A stretch of 64,000 nucleotides of DNA from Lachnospiraceae bacterium. Its GTDB lineage: Bacteria; Bacillota; Clostridia; Lachnospirales; Lachnospiraceae. The notes beneath the pieces were generated by a model, which did no database searches, had not been told where the DNA came from, and saw nothing but the letters and a program-made list of their open reading frames with translations. The position numbers were made by a program, and so were the translations under genes. The stretch is taken from assembly GCA_031272985.1 (NCBI GenBank), contig JAISSU010000016.1, forward strand, positions 152,201 to 216,200, read 5' to 3'. The first letter of the stretch is position 1. Each line of letters opens with the position of its first letter. Positions 1 to 11,916 of this stretch are shown here, one piece after another.

Positions 1-201
1 TAGAAAAAAATTATGAAAAACCGGTAACAAAACAGGTGGAAAAATTGTTGTATTAATAAGAAAGTCATTTTCAGGCGATAGCGACTAAAAGGAGGTAATT
101 GGAAGTGCTGAGAATTGCAGGAGGCATGGAAAGATGAAAAAATATGTTCATCTATTGGAAAAATTGAGATTTGACGTATAGATATAGAAGTGCAGTAATC
201 T

Positions 202-249
202 CCGAACTCTCCTAACGTGAAGCTCGCTTCTAAGTAAGCGAGAGTTCGG
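202..249. repeat. Two overlapping inverted repeats upstream of lexA
   Basis: Ten-base arms CCGAACTCTC (202-211) and GAGAGTTCGG (240-249) form a perfect inverted repeat. Inside it, CTCGCTT (223-229) pairs with AAGCGAG (236-242). The two right arms share bases 240-242, so the full stems cannot form together. No T-run follows either stem, so this is not a clear terminator. No gene is visible at 57-454. Confidence 0.6.
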
Positions 250-276
250 TGATTAATATAGGGCTAAAGCTCGTTC

Positions 277-372
277 AGGAATAATTCGCTTGCGAATTAT
301 TCCTGTCTGCACGTCATCTGGAACTCGTAATTCGCAAGCGAATTATTCCTGTCTGCACGTCGTCTGGAATTC
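277..372. repeat. 46-bp tandem direct repeat, two copies, with palindromic cores
   Basis: Positions 281-326 and 327-372 are two adjacent 46-base units differing at 5 positions by my reading. Each carries a palindromic core (AATTCGCTTGCGAATT in the first, AATTCGCAAGCGAATT in the second). The first core extends to a perfect 13+13 inverted repeat at 277-289/292-304 with a 2-base centre. The second unit ends 13 bases before the lexA operator region. No ORF of note covers the repeats. They may be a small dispersed intergenic repeat family, which cannot be tested within this window. Confidence 0.75.
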
Positions 373-385
373 TAAATTGGTTTGC

Positions 386-437
386 GAACATATTTTCTAA
401 ACATTTGTTTGCTTTTTTTCGTCTCTTGTGGTAAAAT
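386..437 (+). promoter_or_regulatory. lexA promoter with LexA-box-like dyads
   Basis: A -35 TTGCTT (409-414), a 17-base spacer and an extended -10 (TG at 429-430, TAAAAT at 432-437) precede lexA. Two dyads resemble the Firmicutes LexA box GAAC-N4-GTTC: GAACatatTTTC (386-397) and AAACatttGTTT (399-410). The second abuts the -35. This layout suggests autorepression of lexA, as is known for the family. The operators are imperfect, so the assignment is probable rather than certain. Confidence 0.6.
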
Positions 438-460
438 CTTCTTGACAGGAGGAAATGAAT

Positions 461-1075
461 ATGGCTAAAGCAAAACTCTCTTTAAAACAAATGGAAATAT
501 TTGAGTTTATTAAATCTCAAATTCTTGAGAAGGGCTATCCGCCCGCAGTTCGAGAAATCGGCGAAGCTGTGAATTTAAAGTCTACTTCCAGCGTTCATGC
601 AAACCTTGCTTCTTTGGAGAAAAAAGGCTATATCCGCCGCGACCCGGCGAAGCCCCGTGCTATCGAGATTCTTGATGATTCCTTTAATTACTCAAGACGC
701 GAAATGGCTAATGTTCCTATCGTTGGCAGAGTCGCTGCCGGTGAGCCTATCTTTGCCGAGCAAAACATTGAGAGCTATTTCCCTATCCCTATGGAATTTA
801 TGCCTAATACCGATTCTTTTATGCTTCGCGTTAAAGGTGACAGCATGATTAATGCGGGGATTTTTGACGGCGATTTAGTTCTTGTAGCCCAGCAAAATGT
901 TGCTTCGAATGGTCAGAAAGTCGTCGCATTGCTGGATGACGGCGCCACAGTAAAGACTTTTTACAAAGAAGAAGGAATTATCCGCCTACAGCCTGAAAAT
1001 GACTCTATGGCGCCCATATACGCCGAAAACGTGATAATTTTGGGAAAGGTAATCGGTGTCTTTCGTTTCTTATAA
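461..1075 (+). CDS. lexA: LexA SOS repressor / S24 autoprotease
   Basis: SOS-response transcriptional repressor, about 204 residues. The N-terminal winged helix-turn-helix (about residues 1-70) is followed by an S24 self-cleavage domain. Visible landmarks are the Ala-Gly scissile bond in VAAGEP, the catalytic Ser in KGDSM and the catalytic Lys in ATVKTF. RecA-stimulated cleavage at the Ala-Gly bond inactivates the repressor in this family. I place the start at 461 because AGGAGG (447-452) lies 8 bases upstream of it; the in-frame ATG at 455 is only 2 bases from that site. The gene is single, on the plus strand, convergent with rsfS, and has LexA-like dyads in its own promoter. Confidence 0.95.
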   Translation: MAKAKLSLKQMEIFEFIKSQILEKGYPPAVREIGEAVNLKSTSSVHANLASLEKKGYIRRDPAKPRAIEILDDSFNYSRREMANVPIVGRVAAGEPIFAEQNIESYFPIPMEFMPNTDSFMLRVKGDSMINAGIFDGDLVLVAQQNVASNGQKVVALLDDGATVKTFYKEEGIIRLQPENDSMAPIYAENVIILGKVIGVFRFL

Positions 1076-1163
1076 TAACGATTTAATTTTTTTACTAAAG
1101 CGTTTATCTGTGTTTGCGACGACACTTATCATACTCGTCAAAGCCTGTTTAGTTGGCTTGTTA

Positions 1164-1514
1164 TTATAGCGTTATCAGCTTTCCGTCAGACCAGATGCGC
1201 TCCAAATTATAGAAGCTCCTACCCTCGGTGTCGAACACGTGCACTATTACATCGCCGTAATCGAGGAGTATCCAGTTGCTGTTTCTTGAGCCTTCGCGCT
1301 GCTTTATCTCAAAGCCGGCGCGATGCATTTTTTCCTCTGTATTATCAATCAAAGCCCTTATTTGACTTTCGTTTTTGCCTGTGACTAAAATAAAATAATC
1401 TGCGATTACAGAAATTTCACTTATATCTATTATTTGTATATTTTCCCCGAGTTTTTCTTCGAGTGCTGAAACTATTACTTCACACATCTTCTTTGATTCT
1501 ATATCACTTGCCAT
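1164..1514 (-). CDS. rsfS: Ribosomal silencing factor RsfS
   Basis: Binds uL14 on the large ribosomal subunit and blocks subunit joining when nutrients are scarce. The 116-residue length is normal for the RsfS/Iojap family, and the family signature appears in the NWILLDYGDVIVHVF region near residues 80-95. GGAGAG lies 5 bases before the ATG. It is the last gene of a compact minus-strand run, obgE-yhbY-nadD-yqeK-rsfS, and overlaps the end of yqeK by about 11 bases, indicating translational coupling. Confidence 0.93.
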   Translation of the reverse strand: MASDIESKKMCEVIVSALEEKLGENIQIIDISEISVIADYFILVTGKNESQIRALIDNTEEKMHRAGFEIKQREGSRNSNWILLDYGDVIVHVFDTEGRSFYNLERIWSDGKLITL

Positions 1515-2130
1515 ACAATCTCTCCTTTACCCACAAATGTGTTTCCATCGTCTTTGGATCCGGAATCCTGTTCTTTAATTCAAGATACTTTAATACCTTT
1601 CCTGTAATCTCATAAAGGCATACATCCAAATTAAGATATGCCAGTTTTCTAATATTAGAAAGAGCCGGCTGATCTTGCCTGAGCGGTTCCATGTAATCCG
1701 CAATATAGATTATTTTCTCGAGATTACTCATCTCGGGTCTTCCGGTCGTATGAAATTCTATTGCATTAAGAATATCCTGATCTTTAATATCAAGCTGAGT
1801 TTTAGCAATAATAGCACCTACCTTTGCATGTAATAACTGAGGATTGGCATTATCGTAATCTGTTAACTCATATCCGTTTTCTTCACATATCTTAAACTGC
1901 TCGTTAATATCAATGCACTTTGCGCAGTCGTGGAGTACTCCGGCTATCATTGCTTTTCGATGGTCGACTCCCCAAACGAAAGCAAGTGAAGCGGCAGTAT
2001 ACATTACGCTTTGCGTATGTCTGAATCGCCTGCCATCTAAAAATGTGCGCATCTTGTTTTCTAATACTATTACTTGTTGCGTAGTTTCCAATTCTTTAAC
2101 CCCATTTCTTAATAATACAAGTAGTCTCAA
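1504..2130 (-). CDS. yqeK: YqeK-family HD-domain hydrolase (Ap4A hydrolase type)
   Basis: An HD-domain protein. Family members are symmetrical diadenosine tetraphosphate hydrolases and sit beside nadD in most Firmicutes, as here. The metal-binding set is visible: H of RFRHTQS, the HD pair in VLHDCAK, and H of LLHAKVGA. The start is uncertain. The longest frame begins with TTG at 2130 and has no good ribosome-binding site. An internal TTG at 2091, behind GGGG, or ATG at 2052 would also retain the HD domain. The gene lies between nadD and rsfS and overlaps rsfS. Confidence 0.9.
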   Translation of the reverse strand: MRLLVLLRNGVKELETTQQVIVLENKMRTFLDGRRFRHTQSVMYTAASLAFVWGVDHRKAMIAGVLHDCAKCIDINEQFKICEENGYELTDYDNANPQLLHAKVGAIIAKTQLDIKDQDILNAIEFHTTGRPEMSNLEKIIYIADYMEPLRQDQPALSNIRKLAYLNLDVCLYEITGKVLKYLELKNRIPDPKTMETHLWVKERLYGK

Positions 2131-2181
2131 TAATAACTACTAAAATTTTGTTGATTTTATAGGCCTTCCAAAGAAAGTTCA

Positions 2182-2808
2182 CTATTCTTGATAAAGCTTG
2201 TTTTTAATAATATACTCTTCTACTGATTCGGGCAATAGTCCTCTCACAGACTCTCCTCGGGCTATCTTTCGCCTTATTTCATGGGAGGATATGGGCAAAA
2301 GAGGAACCCTTAGCAGCTTAATTTTGCCGTCATATTTCCGTTTCAAGTGATTAATTATGTTATACATCTCTTTCGGAGTGTCCAAATCGTCTCTATAAGC
2401 CGCTAATACAGTACAAAGAGGAAATATACGTTCCGGATGCACCCAGGTATCCATAGCCTCTAAAGAGTCTGCGCCAATTATGAAGTACAGCGCATCATCC
2501 GAATAAATTTTACTGAAATACTCCAATGTATCGCAGGTGCAGGAAATCTCAGCCCTTTTTCCTTCATAGTCATCTAACACGAAAGCCTTTTCAGTCTCTG
2601 ATCTTGTGACTTCATCAATAGCTAATTGTACCATTTCCATCCGAGCCTCAACTGAAGTGCTTATGCGTTCGTTCTGTTTATGGGGCGGATTTCCGTTTGG
2701 AAGGAATCTTACTTCATCCAATTTAAACTTCTTTAACGCACCAAAAGCCAGCATCATATGCCCGTTATGTATGGGATTAAAGGTTCCCCCAAGTATACCT
2801 CTTTTCAT
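2182..2808 (-). CDS. nadD: Nicotinate-nucleotide adenylyltransferase NadD
   Basis: Converts nicotinate mononucleotide and ATP to deamido-NAD in NAD synthesis. The N-terminal nucleotidyltransferase signature GGTFNPIHNGH is present at about residues 7-17, and the C-terminal ISSHEIR motif is near residue 173. At 208 residues it is standard length. GAGGGG precedes the ATG by about 12 bases. It follows yhbY by 19 bases and precedes yqeK, matching the conserved Firmicutes cluster. Confidence 0.95.
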   Translation of the reverse strand: MKRGILGGTFNPIHNGHMMLAFGALKKFKLDEVRFLPNGNPPHKQNERISTSVEARMEMVQLAIDEVTRSETEKAFVLDDYEGKRAEISCTCDTLEYFSKIYSDDALYFIIGADSLEAMDTWVHPERIFPLCTVLAAYRDDLDTPKEMYNIINHLKRKYDGKIKLLRVPLLPISSHEIRRKIARGESVRGLLPESVEEYIIKNKLYQE

Positions 2809-2827
2809 TTTCTTAATTTGCCCCTCA

Positions 2828-3118
2828 TTACGGTAAATTTATTCGTTTACTCTTGTCTTTGCCTTCTTTATATAATACGATTTTGCGCCCAATAACCTGT
2901 ACTAATTGTGAGCCCGTTCTTTCTGATAACGTAACACCTAATTCTGACGGTTTCTCCAAGTTATTCTTTAGTACTCCGACTTTGATTAATTCCCTTGCAC
3001 CCAAAGCCTCATTAACTGAAGAAATAAACTCAGGTGAAAGCGAGCTCTTTCCTATATGCAGTATCGCCTCTTCCTTCATCGCCAAACCTTTGAGATATGC
3101 CCTTTGTTTTGTAGTCAT
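2828..3118 (-). CDS. yhbY: YhbY-family RNA-binding protein
   Basis: Small 96-residue protein consisting of one CRM/YhbY RNA-binding domain. Family members associate with the pre-50S ribosomal subunit. The expected start (KQRAYLKGLA) and the GxxG-like loop region HIGKSSLS are visible. AGGAG lies before the ATG. It is positioned directly between obgE and nadD, as in many Firmicutes, which supports a role in ribosome maturation alongside ObgE. Confidence 0.9.
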   Translation of the reverse strand: MTTKQRAYLKGLAMKEEAILHIGKSSLSPEFISSVNEALGARELIKVGVLKNNLEKPSELGVTLSERTGSQLVQVIGRKIVLYKEGKDKSKRINLP

Positions 3119-3140
3119 TTAATTACTCCTATTGATTCGA

Positions 3141-6228
<3,088 letters not shown>

Positions 6229-6229
6229 T

Positions 6230-6742
6230 TTATTTTCCTTTCCCGCAGCATTTTTTGTATTTCAGCCCCGAACCGCAGGGACAGGGATCATTCCTCCCCG
6301 GTTCCTTTTCTTTCCTGACCGTCCCGCTCTCCTTTTGAGCTCGATAAAGAGCCTTTCTCTCATCTTCGGAATAAATCGGTTCCCATTCGGGCAGATTATA
6401 AAGCCAGTCGGCTTTTGCCGCGACCATATTTTTATATAATTTTTCTTTATCGTATAATAAGGAAACCTTTGTGGTTTCTTTGAGATTTTCAATAGGATTG
6501 GGTTTAACGAGGCTGTCATTGATTCCGTCCAAAAACCCGACAAATGTCAGAACATCTAAAGAATACTTTTCAGCGAGTTCTTTAACGGTTCCCTTGACAT
6601 CCTCGCCGGGCGTTCGAAGGAGCTCCTTATAAATGCCTTTTTCGATTTCAAAATAATTCTCCCAGAATTTCTTGAGCTGTCCTTTATCGGCTTTTTCGTC
6701 GTAAGCCTTTGCCCTCCATTGATCCAATAATGTCTTAGCCAT
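6230..6742 (-). CDS. SEC-C motif protein of unknown function
   Basis: A 170-residue protein with a mostly charged helical body and a C-terminal SEC-C zinc-binding motif ([13 protein letters not shown], about residues 153-165), as found at the SecA C-terminus. The zinc motif is confident; the role is not. It ends one base before the thrS start and is very likely cotranscribed with thrS and obgE. It diverges from the small membrane-protein gene at 6833 across a 90-base gap. Confidence 0.85.
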   Translation of the reverse strand: MAKTLLDQWRAKAYDEKADKGQLKKFWENYFEIEKGIYKELLRTPGEDVKGTVKELAEKYSLDVLTFVGFLDGINDSLVKPNPIENLKETTKVSLLYDKEKLYKNMVAAKADWLYNLPEWEPIYSEDERKALYRAQKESGTVRKEKEPGRNDPCPCGSGLKYKKCCGKGK

Positions 6743-6765
6743 GTTTTACCTCTTTAAACTGCAAT

Positions 6766-6794
6766 TTGCATATATTCTAAATAACTATTATAAT
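6766..6794 (+). promoter_or_regulatory. Sigma-A-type promoter for the small membrane protein
   Basis: TTGCAT (6766-6771), a 17-base spacer and a perfect TATAAT (6789-6794) point rightward. The expected start is about 32 bases before the ATG at 6833, with AAAGGA as ribosome-binding site. A leftward promoter for the SEC-C/thrS/obgE run must overlap here but is less clear. Confidence 0.7.
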
Positions 6795-6832
6795 AACGAT
6801 AATCTGTCAAAAAGTAAAGGAATATCGAAAAT

Positions 6833-7087
6833 ATGAGCGACAATGATATCATTAAAGATAAAAATGTGACTACTCCCGATAAGCGCCCTCAGATAAAGAA
6901 ATGGCAGCGCTTCTTAGCACTTATATCAGCAATAATTTTAGCTGCACTTTATATCTGTACCCTGATATTCGCTATAATAAAGCACCCTTTGGCAAACGAT
7001 TTATTCAAGGCATGCGTTTTGCTTACCATCGTTGTGCCTGTGGTTATTTATGGTTATATTTTAGTTTATCGCATAGTAAAGCGATGA
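6833..7087 (+). CDS. Small two-helix membrane protein, unknown function
   Basis: An 84-residue protein with a charged N-terminus (about residues 1-24) and two hydrophobic segments (about 26-48 and 58-80), predicted as a membrane hairpin. I do not recognise the family. It has a near-consensus promoter and a ribosome-binding site, so it is probably real. It is convergent with purA (stop-to-stop gap about 32 bases) and divergent from the SEC-C gene. Confidence 0.75.
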   Translation: MSDNDIIKDKNVTTPDKRPQIKKWQRFLALISAIILAALYICTLIFAIIKHPLANDLFKACVLLTIVVPVVIYGYILVYRIVKR

Positions 7088-7119
7088 ATTATTTCAATAT
7101 TTCAATATTTCAATCATCC

Positions 7120-8400
7120 CTATGATCTGTAAATTATGTCATCACGCTCAGGTCCGTTGGAAATCATAGTAATCGGGTATTCGATTTGAGATTCAATAAA
7201 TTCAATGTACTCACGGCATTTTGATGGCAATTCATCATATGATTTAATGCCACGAATGTCACATTTCCAACCTTCCAAAACCTTCCAGACGGGTTTTGCC
7301 CTTTCAAGCAAATACGTAACAGGGAATTCCTTGGTAACCTCTCCGTCAATTTCATAACCCACGCATACCGGAATTTCTTCCAGATATCCGAGAACATCCA
7401 ATACCGATAAAGCCACATCCGTCGTTCCCTGCACAAGGCATCCATACTTAGAAGCCACACAGTCAAACCATCCCATCCTGCGAGGTCTGCCGGTGGTGGC
7501 ACCGTATTCTCCGCCGTCGCCGCCTCTTCGGCGCAGTTCATCTGCTTCTTCACCGAATATCTCAGTCACAAAAGCGCCTGCGCCGACGGCGCTTGAGTAG
7601 GCTTTGCAAACAGAAATGATCTTCTTTATTTCATAGGGCGCAACTCCGGCTCCAATGCTTCCAAATGCAGCTAATGTAGATGAAGAAGTGACCATTGGGT
7701 AAATACCATGGTCGGGATCCTTTAATGACCCCAATTGACCTTCCAGAAGAATATTCTTGCCCGATTTGATTGCCTCGCTTAAATAAATCGCCGTATCACA
7801 GACAAAAGGCTCTATTAATTCCTTATAACGGGAAAGCTCTGACATTATTTCTTCGACTTTAAGAGGTTCCTTTTTATATAGATTAACCAGCAGTATATTC
7901 TTTATTCCAAGTACTCTGTCTACCTTTTCCCTCAGATAATCCTCTCCTGCGAAAAGTTCGCTCACCTGAAAGCCAATCTTTGCGTATTTATCAGAGTAAA
8001 ACGGTGCAATGCCTGATTTCGTGGAACCAAATGATTTCCCTGCCAATCTTTCTTCCTCATAAGCATCCAATAATTTATGATACGACATCACAATCTGCGT
8101 TCTGTCCGATACGAGTAATTTAGGACAAGGCACATTTTGGTCGGTAAGTGACTTAATTTCATTAGCGAAGACGGGAATATCCAGCGCTACGCCGTTTCCT
8201 ATTATGCTGGTGGTATGTCCATAGAATACGCCGGACGGCAATGAATGAAGCGCAAATTTTCCGTAATTATTGACAATAGTGTGACCCGCATTGGCTCCGC
8301 CCTGAAAACGTACAACTATGTCGGAATCCCGCGCCAGCATATCAGTGATTTTTCCTTTTCCCTCGTCTCCCCAGTTTGCTCCCACAACCGCTGTAACCAT
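7120..8400 (-). CDS. purA: Adenylosuccinate synthetase PurA
   Basis: Joins IMP and aspartate with GTP to make adenylosuccinate, the committed step to AMP. The 426-residue length is normal. The N-terminal GDEGKGK P-loop (about residues 11-17), the NAGHT motif and the GRPRRMGWFD region (about 303-312) are all present. GGAGG lies 7 bases before the ATG. The gene is monocistronic or nearly so, with its own promoter; no purine riboswitch is seen in the short leader. Confidence 0.96.
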   Translation of the reverse strand: MVTAVVGANWGDEGKGKITDMLARDSDIVVRFQGGANAGHTIVNNYGKFALHSLPSGVFYGHTTSIIGNGVALDIPVFANEIKSLTDQNVPCPKLLVSDRTQIVMSYHKLLDAYEEERLAGKSFGSTKSGIAPFYSDKYAKIGFQVSELFAGEDYLREKVDRVLGIKNILLVNLYKKEPLKVEEIMSELSRYKELIEPFVCDTAIYLSEAIKSGKNILLEGQLGSLKDPDHGIYPMVTSSSTLAAFGSIGAGVAPYEIKKIISVCKAYSSAVGAGAFVTEIFGEEADELRRRGGDGGEYGATTGRPRRMGWFDCVASKYGCLVQGTTDVALSVLDVLGYLEEIPVCVGYEIDGEVTKEFPVTYLLERAKPVWKVLEGWKCDIRGIKSYDELPSKCREYIEFIESQIEYPITMISNGPERDDIIYRS

Positions 8401-8440
8401 GAATCATCCTCCATTGATTTATCGTTGCTCAACCTTTAGC

Positions 8441-8469
8441 ATTATATACTTTTAATAACAATGACGCAA
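8441..8469 (-). promoter_or_regulatory. purA promoter
   Basis: On the minus strand TTGCGT (plus 8464-8469), a 17-base spacer and TATAAT (plus 8441-8446) lie about 40 bases upstream of the purA ATG. Confidence 0.7.
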
Positions 8470-8521
8470 GCAAAATACAATATGCCGTAAAAATGGCATT
8501 ATTTCGTTCTTAAGGGAACTT

Positions 8522-10078
8522 TTACATTAGCGGTGCAAACAGTCTTAAGACCCTACCTACTATCTTTGAAAACAGGCTTCTGGTGTGCACTTCCATAATG
8601 CTGATTTTTTCGCAAGATTTTAAAGTATTTTGAAAGTCGGCTTCTATTCTTTTTATCTCAGGATTATTATAAATGAACACGCCGCATTCGAAATGTAAAT
8701 AAAGACTTCTGAAATCCAGATTGACACTTCCAACCGTGGCGGTGTCGTCATCAGAGACGAATACTTTCGCGTGGACAAATCCGGGTTTATACTCGTAGAT
8801 TCTGACTCCACTTGAGATTAGCTCGGAGTAATAGGTCTTTCCCAAATAGAAAACATACCACTTATCCGGGACGCTCGGCAATATTATTGATACATCAATA
8901 CCGCTTTTCGCAACCCTTGTAAGGGTGGTTATCATTTCATTATCAAGCACTAAATACGGCGTCATGATGTGTACGTATTTTTTCGCGTGATTAAGAATAT
9001 GGAAATATACCTCTTCTCCGACGTTTTCATTATCAAGCGGACTGTCCCCGTATGGAGTGACATAACCGAATCCGTTTTTTACAGGCAAATCACTACCATG
9101 CGAATAGCGCCTGTAAGCACCGCTTTTTTTATCCCCGACATACCACATCTGAAGGAACATCATGGTAAAGCTTACTACCGCGTCGCCGCATATCATTATG
9201 GCCGCATCCTTCCAATATCCAAAGGGATGTGTGATATTTACATATTCATCCGCGAGATTAACTCCCCCCGTAAACGCGACATTTCCATCGATAACAACGA
9301 TTTTTCTGTGGTCGCGGTTGTTCTGGACGGTTGAAAGGAAAGGCTTCAGTGGATTTGATTGCTTGCAGATAATTCCGTATTTTTCCAGTTCCTTAGGATA
9401 CCTGTACGGAAGCAGATTTACCGAGCATGTTCCATCGTAGAGCACACGCACTTCCACTCCTGAGCGCGCTTTTTCTTTTAGGATTTCAAGAACACTATCC
9501 CATACATCACCGAAGGCAATAATAAAATACTCAAGGAAAATAAATTTCTTGGCTTTTGCGAGCTCCTCAAGAAGGACTTTTATCTTTTCTTCCCCCGATG
9601 AGAAATACCTGACAGAAGTATTGCGGTAAGTCGGAAATCCGACTTGTTTGTAAAGAAAATGAGCTAAACCGGCGTTTGCAGAGCGACTTGCCCAAATGGC
9701 ATCCAGCACCCTCCCATCCTGACGAAGATAGGTTTCGGTCTCCACTCTTTCACTCGAGAGGCGTTTTCTCATCACTCGAGTATCGGGTGATATTTGCATG
9801 TAGACGTAAAAAACACTGCCCGCAGCCGGAAAAGCGAGTACCAAGAGCATCCATGTCATTTTAAAGGCGGGATTGCCTTCGGCATTGATAATTGCGATCA
9901 AGACTAATACGCCGAGAATCGTGAGCGCAGAATAAATATAGCTCATGTAGTCACGTAACATTACAGTAGTGACTATCATGCTGCCTAATTGTATGAGAAA
10001 CAGCAAAAATATTATACCCGCTCTGCTAAAAACAATTCTCAGAAGGCTTTTTTTTGCTCTATGTTTCTTTTTTTCCAT
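8522..10078 (-). CDS. cls: Cardiolipin synthase (phospholipase D family)
   Basis: Membrane enzyme condensing phosphatidylglycerol to cardiolipin. The 518-residue protein has two to three N-terminal membrane helices (about residues 12-75) and two PLD catalytic motifs: H-x-K-x4-D in HRKIVVIDG, and HAKVFVSDD near residue 430. The C-terminal part is amphipathic. GGGGAG precedes the ATG. The gene sits between glnS and purA without overlap. Confidence 0.93.
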   Translation of the reverse strand: MEKKKHRAKKSLLRIVFSRAGIIFLLFLIQLGSMIVTTVMLRDYMSYIYSALTILGVLVLIAIINAEGNPAFKMTWMLLVLAFPAAGSVFYVYMQISPDTRVMRKRLSSERVETETYLRQDGRVLDAIWASRSANAGLAHFLYKQVGFPTYRNTSVRYFSSGEEKIKVLLEELAKAKKFIFLEYFIIAFGDVWDSVLEILKEKARSGVEVRVLYDGTCSVNLLPYRYPKELEKYGIICKQSNPLKPFLSTVQNNRDHRKIVVIDGNVAFTGGVNLADEYVNITHPFGYWKDAAIMICGDAVVSFTMMFLQMWYVGDKKSGAYRRYSHGSDLPVKNGFGYVTPYGDSPLDNENVGEEVYFHILNHAKKYVHIMTPYLVLDNEMITTLTRVAKSGIDVSIILPSVPDKWYVFYLGKTYYSELISSGVRIYEYKPGFVHAKVFVSDDDTATVGSVNLDFRSLYLHFECGVFIYNNPEIKRIEADFQNTLKSCEKISIMEVHTRSLFSKIVGRVLRLFAPLM

Positions 10079-10103
10079 AACTTCTCCCCAAAAGAAAGAA
10101 ACT

Positions 10104-11762
10104 TTACAACTTAAACGAACTCTTTAGTGATACAATCCTGTTAAATACCAATGCTTCCGGTTTTGAGTCTCTTGAGTCTATGCAGTAATAACCGTTTCTC
10201 ACAAACTGGAAGCTATCCAATGCATTTGAGTCCTTGAAATTGTCTTCCAACACGCAATTTTTCTTCACCGTTAATGAATTGGGATTAAGGTTAAGCGAAC
10301 CATCTGCGGGATTGAATACACCCTTTTCTTCCACAATCAGATTCTCATAAAGTCTTACTTCGGCTTTTATGGCCGATTTTGCGTCAACCCAGTGGATAGT
10401 TCCTTTAACTTTTCGTGTTTCACAGTTTCCGCCCTTTGTCTGCGGATCATATTCGGCATGTACCACAGTAACATTTCCGTTAGAGTCGCTCTCATAACCC
10501 GTGCAGGTAACAAAATATGCATGCATAAGCCTGACTTCATTTCCTACAAACAAGCGGAAGTACTTTTTCACAGGTTCTGCCATAAAATCTTCACGCTCAA
10601 TATATAGCTCACGACTGAATTTAACAAGTCGTTCGCCCAATTCTGGATTTTCCAGATTATTCGGTACGATTAGCTCCTCTATCTGCCCTTCCGGATAATT
10701 ATCTATTATTAGTTTAATTGGGTCAAGTACCGCCATCATTCGATTTTTCTTTAATTTCAAGTCATCACGAATGCAGTATTCGAGCATAGCGTAATTTACT
10801 GAGCTTTGCGACTTACTGACACCACAAAGCTCAACAAAATTACGTATGGATTCGGGTGTAAATCCCCGTCTTTTTAATGCGGCGATAGAAACTAATCTGG
10901 GATCATCCCAAGCGTCAACTATTTTGTCCTGAACCAATTTTTTGATATAACGCTTTCCCGTGACTACATTTGTAAGAAAAAGCTTTGCAAATTCAATCTG
11001 ACGCGGAGCCGGGTCAAATTCACACTCTCTGACCACCCAGTCATAAAGGGGGCGATGATCCTCAAATTCCAAAGTACAAATGGAATGAGTAATTTTTTCA
11101 ACCGCGTCCTCAATCGGATGCGCAAAATCATACATGGGATAAATACACCATTCATCACCTGTATTATGATGTGAGGCATGAGCGACGCGGTAAATAACCG
11201 GATCCCTCATATTAATATTAGGCGAAGCCATGTCGATTTTTGCTCGAAGGACTTTTTCACCGTCAGCATAAATGCCATTTTTCATATCCTCAAAAAGCTT
11301 TAGATTTTCTTCTATGCTCCTGTTTCTATATGGACTATCCTTTCCGGGTTCTTTCAATGTGCCGCGGTATTGACGTATTTCATCTGCGCTCAAATCACAG
11401 ACGTAAGCCTTCCCTTTCTTAATCAGCTTTATTGCGCAATTATACATATCATCAAAATAATCGGAGGCAAAATACAGATGCTCTTTCCAATTGACTCCAA
11501 GCCATAAAACATCCGCCTTAATTGATTCAACGAATTCCATGTCCTCTTTCGTAGGATTTGTATCGTCGAAGCGCAAATGAAATTCCCCGTTGTACTTAAC
11601 AGAAAGCCCGTAGTTTAATAGTATTGATTTCGCGTGGCCAATATGCAGATAGCCATTCGGTTCAGGGGGAAAACGAGTACATACATAAGTATAAACTCCC
11701 TCAGAAAGGTCATTGTCAATTTCCAATTCTATAAAGTTTTTTGAAACTGTTTCTTCGCTCAT
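10104..11762 (-). CDS. glnS: Glutamine--tRNA ligase
   Basis: Class I synthetase for tRNA-Gln, 552 residues. The HIGH signature is visible in [12 protein letters not shown] (about residues 34-45). The KMSKS region is divergent, reading VVTGKRY where many GlnRS have VMSKR, with the essential second lysine kept. The C-terminal beta-barrels for anticodon binding follow. AGGAGG lies upstream of the ATG. Direct charging implies this lineage need not depend on GatCAB for Gln-tRNA. The tRNA-Thr gene and its terminator lie just upstream. Confidence 0.95.
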   Translation of the reverse strand: MSEETVSKNFIELEIDNDLSEGVYTYVCTRFPPEPNGYLHIGHAKSILLNYGLSVKYNGEFHLRFDDTNPTKEDMEFVESIKADVLWLGVNWKEHLYFASDYFDDMYNCAIKLIKKGKAYVCDLSADEIRQYRGTLKEPGKDSPYRNRSIEENLKLFEDMKNGIYADGEKVLRAKIDMASPNINMRDPVIYRVAHASHHNTGDEWCIYPMYDFAHPIEDAVEKITHSICTLEFEDHRPLYDWVVRECEFDPAPRQIEFAKLFLTNVVTGKRYIKKLVQDKIVDAWDDPRLVSIAALKRRGFTPESIRNFVELCGVSKSQSSVNYAMLEYCIRDDLKLKKNRMMAVLDPIKLIIDNYPEGQIEELIVPNNLENPELGERLVKFSRELYIEREDFMAEPVKKYFRLFVGNEVRLMHAYFVTCTGYESDSNGNVTVVHAEYDPQTKGGNCETRKVKGTIHWVDAKSAIKAEVRLYENLIVEEKGVFNPADGSLNLNPNSLTVKKNCVLEDNFKDSNALDSFQFVRNGYYCIDSRDSKPEALVFNRIVSLKSSFKL

Positions 11763-11780
11763 TCCTACCTCCTACGAAAA

Positions 11781-11798
11781 AACTCCCAAAAGGGAGTT
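11781..11798 (-). terminator. Rho-independent terminator after tRNA-Thr
   Basis: On the minus strand AACTCCC-TTTT-GGGAGTT is followed by a T-run (plus 11777-11780 are A). It lies between the tRNA and the glnS start. A second dyad, GTGTGACT-TG-AGTCACAC, lies at 11803-11820 between the tRNA and the terminator. Confidence 0.7.
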
Positions 11799-11828
11799 AC
11801 CGGTGTGACTTGAGTCACACTACACAAA

Positions 11829-11900
<72 letters not shown>

Positions 11901-11916
11901 AAATGCAACAGACATA

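Noticed and set aside
1..56. Open frame at the left edge ending with TAA at 54-56
   Set aside because: Only about 18 codons are visible, with no recognisable motif. It may be the tail of a gene outside the window, but cannot be supported.
134..181. 15-codon ORF (starting MKKYVHLL) behind GGAGG
   Set aside because: Short AT-rich DNA makes such cases by chance, and no neighbouring system explains it.
6262..6543. 93-codon ORF overlapping the SEC-C gene in another frame
   Set aside because: The SEC-C frame has the conserved zinc motif and a proper start; this is a shadow.
6743..6832. T-box leader ahead of the thrS operon
   Set aside because: The gap is only 90 bases and lacks the AGGGTGG-type antiterminator; the same holds for cysS and glnS upstream regions.
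8482..8499. ATGCC/GGCAT hairpin downstream of cls as a terminator
   Set aside because: Five-base stem with a weak T-run; not distinguishable from chance.
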